The notes under the pieces were generated by a model, which saw only the letters and a program-made list of their open reading frames with translations, had not been told where the DNA came from and made no database searches. Shown here one piece after another: positions 31,095 through 35,914 of a stretch of 35,914 nt of DNA (the first letter of the stretch is position 1; each line of letters opens with the position of its first letter). A program made the translations under genes and the position numbers. The stretch is from CAYUIG01 sp964444685 (GTDB lineage: Bacteria; Gemmatimonadota; Gemmatimonadetes; Longimicrobiales; RSA9). The stretch lies in NCBI GenBank assembly GCA_964444685.1, contig CAYUIG010000035.1, positions 1 to 35,914 on the forward strand, in the 5' to 3' direction.

Positions 31095-32800
31095 TGCACC
31101 TTCACCCTGGCCACTTCCTGGCCCGTCGCGTCCAGCACGTGGACGCCGCACGCGATGCACGGGTCGAACGAGTGCACGGTGCGCAGGATCTCGAGCGGCC
31201 GCTCGGGGTCCACGAGCGGGTGGTTGTCGGTGAGCGCCGCCTCGTACGGCCCCAGCTGGCCCTGCGGATCGCGCGGCGACGCGTTCCACGTCGTCGGCAC
31301 GACCGCCTGATATCTCGCGATGCGGCCGTTCTCGATCTGGATCCAATGGCCGAGCGCGCCGCGCGGCGCGTCCAGGTAGCCGTAGCCCTGCGCACGATCG
31401 GGCCAGCGCGACGGCTCCCACTTCTCGCCGTTGAACGTCCGCACGTCACCGCCCTTGATCCGCTCGACGAGCTGGCCGTACCAGACTTCCATCTGGCGGG
31501 CGAGCAGGACCGTCTCGAGCCCGCGCGCGGCCACGCGTCCGAGCGTGGAGAAGAGCACCTCCGGACCCACCTGCAGCCGGCCCAGCGCCTCGCCTGCGAG
31601 CTGCCGCACGTCGTCGTGCCCGGATGCGTAGGCGACCAGCACGCGCGCGAGCGGACCCACCTCCATCGGCATACCGTCGTATCGCGGCGCCTTCATCCAG
31701 GTGTACTTCTCCTGATCCTGGAGGTACTCCCAGGGTGGCTGCGGACCGGTGTAGCGCGCGGTGGTCTCGCCCTCGAACGGGTGCAGACCGACCTCGTCGC
31801 CGCCCTCGTACTCGTACCACGAGTGCGAGATGTACTCCCGGATCTTCGCCTCGTCGTAAGGCAGCACCTCGTTCAGGTTCTTCCCGACGATCACGCCGCG
31901 CGGCAGGTACAGCGAACCCGGATCGCGCACGTCCGTCGCGGGGAACTCGCCGACCGCGAGGTAGTTGCCGACACCGCCGCCGATGGCGCCCCAGTCCTTG
32001 TAGAAGGAGGCGACGGCGAGCAGGTCCGGCCAGTAGACCTCGTCCACGAACCGCTTCGCGCGCCGGATCATGTCGTGGATATCGGTGAGCCGCTCCGCGT
32101 TGATCGTCGCGGTGTCGTCCAGGTTGATCGCCGACGCCATTCCGCCCACGAGGAAGTTGGGGTGCGGATTCTTGCCCCCGAAGATCGTGTGCAGACGGAT
32201 CACGTCCCGCTGCCAGTCGAGCGCCTCGAGATAGTGTGCGACGCCGAGCAGGTTGACGGCCGGGGGCAGCCGATACGCCGGGTGGCCCCAGTACCCGTTC
32301 GTGAAGATGCCGAGCTGCCCGCTCTGTACGAAGCGCGCGACGCGGTCCTGCACTTCCTTGAAGTACGTGGCCGAGTTGTTCGGCCACGGCGAGATCGAGC
32401 GCGCCACCGTCGCTGTCTCCGCCGGATCGGCGGAGAGCGCGCTCACGACGTCCACCCAGTCGAGCGCGTGCAGGTGGTAGAAGTGGATGACGTGATCCTG
32501 GATGAACTGCATCCCGTGGATCAGGTTGCGGATCAGGTTCGCGTTCGGCGGGATGCGGATGTCGAGCGCATCCTCGACCGCCCGGCACGAAGCGACCGCG
32601 TGCACCACCGTGCACACGCCGCAGATCCGCTGTGTGAACGCCCACGCGTCTCGTGGGTCGCGTCCGTTCAGGATCACTTCCAGTCCGCGGAACTGCGTGG
32701 CGCTCGCCCACGCGTCCTGGATGCGCCCGTTCTCGGCCTGCACCTCGATGCGCAGGTGACCCTCGATCCGCGTGATCGGATCGACCACGATCCTAGCCAT
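31091..32800 (-). CDS. [NiFe] hydrogenase large subunit
   Basis: A 569-residue precursor. The nickel-binding motifs are complete: RGLEVILNGRDPRDAW then QRICGVC (Cys60, Cys63) and, at the end, DPCIACGVH (Cys548, Cys551). The 15-residue tail VLDATGQEVARVKVQ after His554 is the part removed by the maturation protease. It splits H2 at the Ni-Fe(CN)2CO centre. The RxCGxC/DPCxxCxxH forms place it in group 1 respiratory uptake enzymes; the exact subgroup (1c to 1l) cannot be settled by eye. The start at 32800 has GGAGGAAG upstream, and the gene overlaps the small-subunit stop by eight bases. It has no signal peptide and would be exported in a complex with the Tat-bearing small subunit. Confidence 0.97.
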   Translation of the reverse strand: MARIVVDPITRIEGHLRIEVQAENGRIQDAWASATQFRGLEVILNGRDPRDAWAFTQRICGVCTVVHAVASCRAVEDALDIRIPPNANLIRNLIHGMQFIQDHVIHFYHLHALDWVDVVSALSADPAETATVARSISPWPNNSATYFKEVQDRVARFVQSGQLGIFTNGYWGHPAYRLPPAVNLLGVAHYLEALDWQRDVIRLHTIFGGKNPHPNFLVGGMASAINLDDTATINAERLTDIHDMIRRAKRFVDEVYWPDLLAVASFYKDWGAIGGGVGNYLAVGEFPATDVRDPGSLYLPRGVIVGKNLNEVLPYDEAKIREYISHSWYEYEGGDEVGLHPFEGETTARYTGPQPPWEYLQDQEKYTWMKAPRYDGMPMEVGPLARVLVAYASGHDDVRQLAGEALGRLQVGPEVLFSTLGRVAARGLETVLLARQMEVWYGQLVERIKGGDVRTFNGEKWEPSRWPDRAQGYGYLDAPRGALGHWIQIENGRIARYQAVVPTTWNASPRDPQGQLGPYEAALTDNHPLVDPERPLEILRTVHSFDPCIACGVHVLDATGQEVARVKVQ

Positions 32801-33941
32801 TGTCTTCCTCCCCGCCCTTCGGCGTCTCGCCCAGGACCGGCAGCTCGCGGCGGCCCTGGCGGACGCGGTGCACTCCCGTCGCGATCGCGTGCGCCGCGAC
32901 TCCAGCCGTGGCGCCGACCGCGAGCGCGGCACCGATCGTATCCACGGTCGACTCGATCCCGAAGCCGGCCACGTTCGGCATGCGCGCGTAGAACGGTGTC
33001 ATCGTGTCCCAGAAGTAGGGCTCCGTGCAGCCAATGCAGGGATGCCCCGCCCCGATGGGCCAGCTCGTGCGCAGATTCCAGAGTGTGATCGGGCAGGGCG
33101 AGAACGTCGCCGGGCCCTTGCAGCCGACCTTGTACAGACACCAGCCGCGGCGTGCGGCATCATCGTCGAACTCCTCCACGAACTGCCCCGCGTCGAAGTT
33201 CGCACGCCGCGGGCACTGGTCGTGGATGCGCGCGCCGTACGCGAACAGCGGCCGGCCCTCGCCGTCGAGCGCCGGCGCCCGCCCGAAGGTGAGCAGGTGC
33301 ACGATCGTCGCCGTGACGACGTCGCTGATCGGCGGGCAGCCGGCGATGTTGATCACGGGCTTGTCCCGGACGATGTCGCGCACGCCGACCGCTCCGGTCG
33401 GGTTCGGGCGCGCCGCCTGCACGCTGCCGAAGTGCGCACACGCGCCGATCGCGATCACCGCGCTCGCGCCCGCCGCCGCCTCCTCCAGGATCTCCTTCGC
33501 CGTGCGGCCGCCGATCATCGTGTAGATCCCGTTCTCGTTCAGCGGGACCGACCCCGTGACGACGAGCAGGTAGCTGCCGCGGTTGGCCTCCATCGAGTCG
33601 TGCAGCGCCTTCTCGGCCGCCGCCCCGGCCGCGGCCATGATCGTGTGCTGGTAGTCCAGCGACACGACATCGAGCACGAGGTCGCCGATCGTCGGCTCGG
33701 CCGTGCGGATCACGCTCTCGACGCAGCCCGTGCACTCCTGGAGCTGGAGCCAGATGACGCTCGGCCGCTTCAGCGCCTGGAGCGCCTCCACGACCTTCGG
33801 CGTCAGCCCGGTACTCAGCCCGAGCAGTGCCGTCATCTCTGCGCAGAAGGTGAGGAAGTCGCGACGCGTAACGCCGCGGCCCTCGAGATGTTCGCCCAGA
33901 GTCTCGCGCTCGGACCACGGGCGTGGGGAAGGAACCATCAT
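32793..33941 (-). CDS. [NiFe] hydrogenase small subunit, Tat-exported and membrane-anchored
   Basis: A 382-residue protein. Twin-arginine signal VTRRDFLTF (Arg26-Arg27). Fe-S cluster residues: proximal Cys70, Cys73, Cys168 and Cys202; distal His240, Cys243, Cys268 and Cys274; medial Cys283, Cys302 and Cys305. Aligned with E. coli HyaA, the two extra cysteines of the oxygen-tolerant [4Fe-3S] cluster are Gly72 and Ser173 here, so the proximal cluster should be an ordinary [4Fe-4S]. A C-terminal hydrophobic helix (about 334-358) is the usual anchor contacting the cytochrome b. Of the two adjacent ATG codons, 33941 is chosen for its nine-base spacing to GGAGGG. First gene of the operon. Confidence 0.96.
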   Translation of the reverse strand: MMVPSPRPWSERETLGEHLEGRGVTRRDFLTFCAEMTALLGLSTGLTPKVVEALQALKRPSVIWLQLQECTGCVESVIRTAEPTIGDLVLDVVSLDYQHTIMAAAGAAAEKALHDSMEANRGSYLLVVTGSVPLNENGIYTMIGGRTAKEILEEAAAGASAVIAIGACAHFGSVQAARPNPTGAVGVRDIVRDKPVINIAGCPPISDVVTATIVHLLTFGRAPALDGEGRPLFAYGARIHDQCPRRANFDAGQFVEEFDDDAARRGWCLYKVGCKGPATFSPCPITLWNLRTSWPIGAGHPCIGCTEPYFWDTMTPFYARMPNVAGFGIESTVDTIGAALAVGATAGVAAHAIATGVHRVRQGRRELPVLGETPKGGEEDNG

Positions 33942-33953
33942 TGTCGAAACCCT

Positions 33954-33976
33954 CCGGTCCGCGGTAACGGGACCGG
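33954..33976 (-). promoter_or_regulatory. Inverted repeat overlapping the small-subunit ribosome binding site
   Basis: CCGGTCC (33954-33960) and GGACCGG (33970-33976) form a perfect 7-bp stem with a nine-base loop. On the minus-strand mRNA this stem overlaps the 5' end of the GGAGGG ribosome binding site (33955-33950), so folding could limit initiation of the first hydrogenase gene. Confidence 0.4.
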
Positions 33977-34083
33977 CGGCGGGACCACCTCCCGTCGTCG
34001 GCTTCGCGCTGGCTCGCCGATCCCGCAGGCGGGCGGCGCGCAAAGCCAGTATGGAGCGCGGCGGGGAGGCGATCTGTCAGGAG

Positions 34084-34101
34084 TACCGGGATAATCCGGT
34101 A
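34084..34101. promoter_or_regulatory. Palindrome around a -10-like GATAAT, candidate operator
   Basis: TACCGG (34084-34089), GATAAT (34090-34095), CCGGTA (34096-34101): perfect six-base arms around a central hexamer that resembles a rightward -10 element. It lies in the 270-base divergent gap between the hydrogenase operon and the radical SAM gene. No matching -35 was found 16-18 bases upstream, so an activator-dependent promoter or a plain operator is possible. Confidence 0.4.
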
Positions 34102-34146
34102 GGGGATCGGCTGAACTGCGCCGGGGGGACGCCCTACACGCGCGCG

Positions 34147-34170
34147 ATTCCCCACCTGCGAGCGGGGAAT
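34147..34170. promoter_or_regulatory. Inverted repeat upstream of the radical SAM gene
   Basis: ATTCCCC (34147-34153) and GGGGAAT (34164-34170) are perfect seven-base arms separated by ten bases, ending 41 bases before the start codon. It could be a DNA-binding site with about one helical turn plus half between centres, or a leader hairpin. No known consensus was matched. Confidence 0.35.
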
Positions 34171-34211
34171 TCCCGACAGCATGGGCCGCCGCGCCGGCGC
34201 ATCGTGCCACC

Positions 34212-35914
34212 ATGAGGCTGTTCGCGAGGGACCTGGTGCTGCTGCACCCGCCGAGCGTCTACGATTTCCGGGAAAGCCGCAGCTTCTTCGGCCCCATCAG
34301 CGACGTCATCCCGTCGACCCCCGTCTTCGAGATGTACCCGCTCGGCCTCACCACCATCGCGGCGCGGCTAGAGCAGGAGGGCTTCAACGTCCGCATCCTG
34401 AACATCGCCTACCGGATGCTGCGCAACCCGGACTACGATGCGGAAGCCGAGATCGCCCGCCTCGACCCGATGCTCTTCGGCATCGACCTGCACTGGCTGC
34501 CGCACGCCCACGGCGCACTCGAACTCGCGCGCATCGTGAAGAAGCATCACCCCGCCACGCCGGTCGTGCTGGGCGGGCTCTCCTCCTCGTACTACCATCG
34601 CGAGCTGGCCGAGCGGCCCGAGGTGGACCTGGTCATGCGCGGCGACTCGACCGAGGAGCCGATGGTTCGGCTCATGCACGCCCTGCACCGGGGCGAGCCG
34701 CTCGACGACGTGCCGAACCTGACCTGGAAGCGCGACGGCATCGTGGTCGAGAATGACCTGTCGCACGTGCCGGCGTCGCTCGACGGCATCGCGCTGCCGA
34801 ACTACCTCTACGTCATCCGGTCCGTGTTCAAGTACGGCAGCCTGGCGAGTGTGGTCCCGTACCTGAGCTGGCTCGATTATCCGATCACCGCGCTCCTGAC
34901 GTCGCGCGGCTGCAGCCTCGACTGTGCCGTATGCGGCGGTTCGTGCGCGTCCTACCGCCGCATCTGCAACCGCGAGAGCCCGGCGTTCCGCTCGCCTGAC
35001 GCTCTGGTCGAGGACGTCCGGCAGATCCGCAGGTTCAGCCGGGCACCGATCTTCCTCGTGCACGACCTGCGTCATGGCGGGGAGGAGTATGCGTACGGCT
35101 TTCTCGACCGGCTCGCCGCCGCGGGCGGGCACGATGAGATGATCTTCGAGCTGTTTTTCCCCGCAGGCGACGACTGGTTCGCAGCGATCCGGCGAGCCGT
35201 GCCGAAGTACTCGCTCGAGCTCACGCTGGAATCCCAGGACGAGCGTCTGCGCCGGCTGAACGGCAAGTTCCCGTGCAGCAATGCGGAGATCGAGGCGACG
35301 ATCGAAAGCGCGTTACGCAACGGCGCCGGCCGGATCGACGTGTTCTTCATGGTCGGGATCCCGCACCAGACGTACGACGATGCCGTGGGCTGTGTGGAAT
35401 ACGCGCGGCACCTGCTCGACCGGTTCGGCGCCGAAGGCCGGCTCTGGTTCTTCGTCGCGCCGCTCGCGCCCTTCCTAGATCCGGGCAGCCCCGCGTTCGA
35501 GGACCCTGACCGCTTCGGCTACCGGCTGCGGTGGCGCACGCTCGAGGACCATCGCCGCGCACTCACGCTGCCGACCTGGAAGCACATCCTGAACTACGAC
35601 AGCACGGCGATGACGCGCGAAGAGATCGTCGCCGCCACGTACGATGCCACTGAACGGCTCGCTCGCCTGATGGCGGAGCGGGGCGTGATCACGCCCGAGG
35701 CCGCCGCCGACCTGATCGGGCGCGTCGACGCCTCGCGCGCGGCCATCGCCGAGATCGATGGCATCCTGGCACTGCCGGACGGGCCGGAGCGGGATGACCG
35801 CCTTGCGCGGGCGCGCCAGCGGCTCGGCGACCTGCGGAAGCAGCAGGCCGAGCCGATCAAGAACGCGCTGCGCTGGTCCCCGGCCCGCTTCCGTTCCCTG
35901 CCGCGCCTCCTGCT
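34212..35914 (+). CDS. B12-binding domain/radical SAM protein (partial, runs off window)
   Basis: 567 codons are open to the window edge with no stop. N-terminal cobalamin-binding Rossmann domain (about 8-150: LVLLHPPSVYDF, MYPLGLTTIAARLEQEGF, VVLGGLSSSYY, DLVMRGDSTEEP) and a radical SAM barrel with Cys234, Cys238 and Cys241 in GCSLDCAVCGG, then LELTLESQDERLR and IDVFFMVGIPHQ. The opening (HPPSVYDFRES...FGPISDVIPSTPVFEMYPLG) resembles the TIGR04190-type family of unknown function, recalled rather than searched. Usual roles of the class are methyl transfer or other radical chemistry on unactivated carbons. There is no clear ribosome binding site before ATG 34212. It diverges from the hydrogenase operon; a link is possible but unproven. 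Confidence 0.85.
   Translation, partial: MRLFARDLVLLHPPSVYDFRESRSFFGPISDVIPSTPVFEMYPLGLTTIAARLEQEGFNVRILNIAYRMLRNPDYDAEAEIARLDPMLFGIDLHWLPHAHGALELARIVKKHHPATPVVLGGLSSSYYHRELAERPEVDLVMRGDSTEEPMVRLMHALHRGEPLDDVPNLTWKRDGIVVENDLSHVPASLDGIALPNYLYVIRSVFKYGSLASVVPYLSWLDYPITALLTSRGCSLDCAVCGGSCASYRRICNRESPAFRSPDALVEDVRQIRRFSRAPIFLVHDLRHGGEEYAYGFLDRLAAAGGHDEMIFELFFPAGDDWFAAIRRAVPKYSLELTLESQDERLRRLNGKFPCSNAEIEATIESALRNGAGRIDVFFMVGIPHQTYDDAVGCVEYARHLLDRFGAEGRLWFFVAPLAPFLDPGSPAFEDPDRFGYRLRWRTLEDHRRALTLPTWKHILNYDSTAMTREEIVAATYDATERLARLMAERGVITPEAAADLIGRVDASRAAIAEIDGILALPDGPERDDRLARARQRLGDLRKQQAEPIKNALRWSPARFRSLPRLL

Noticed and set aside
31067..33088. A 673-codon rightward frame opposite the hydrogenase large subunit
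   Set aside because: It is a shadow of the large subunit, which has all catalytic motifs; the translation has no recognisable family.

Overview
The window looks like high-GC chromosomal DNA from a Gemmatimonadota-type bacterium. This is inferred from gene content, not from a marker gene: a high-GC SusC/SusD pair, many secreted peptidases (M14, S9, M28, HtrA), lipoproteins with clear lipoboxes, a large BNR-repeat 'sortilin-like' protein and strong GGAGG ribosome binding sites. It is a draft scaffold: positions 23305-23404 are exactly 100 N, so the distance across that point is unknown. No rRNA, tRNA, CRISPR array, transposase or phage gene was recognised.

Layout. 1-176: 5' end of a leftward treZ-like gene. 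270-2199: a small lipoprotein and an M14 carboxypeptidase, rightward. 2286-9608: leftward genes for an alpha/beta hydrolase, an S9 peptidase, an HtrA/DegP protease and a Cu/Zn-SOD-like lipoprotein. A 1.3-kb non-coding block (3162-4478) between the first two holds a 14-bp tandem repeat, a possible three-way-junction fold and eight 61-62-bp tandem units that can each form hairpins. 9820-18704: a rightward SusC-SusD-GH18-M28-sulfatase operon; the last four genes each overlap the next by 4 bases. It could take up and strip sulfated, GlcNAc-containing glycopeptides. 18845-20415: two tandem Uma2-type nuclease-fold genes with duplicated leaders. 20485-23304: a leftward BNR-repeat protein cut by the assembly gap. 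23482-24114: a lipoprotein diheme cytochrome c.

24121-33941 (leftward): a complete membrane-bound [NiFe] hydrogenase locus in the order small subunit, large subunit, cytochrome b, maturation protease, hypA, hypB, hypF, hypC, hypD, hypE, nearly all overlapping or a few bases apart. The small subunit has a Tat signal and a C-terminal membrane anchor. The large subunit keeps both CxxC nickel motifs and a 15-residue tail for the protease to remove. HypF and HypE make the cyanide ligands, HypC and HypD assemble Fe(CN)2CO, and HypA and HypB deliver nickel. Two points stand out. HypA is only 81 residues and lacks its zinc-finger domain. The small subunit has the ordinary four-cysteine proximal cluster, not the six-cysteine oxygen-tolerant one. 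A B12-binding radical SAM gene diverges from the hydrogenase promoter region and runs off the right edge.

The best candidates for something new are the zinc-finger-less HypA, the hairpin repeat array, the coupled SusCD/GH18/M28/sulfatase operon, and the internally duplicated diheme lipoprotein that converges on the hydrogenase operon.
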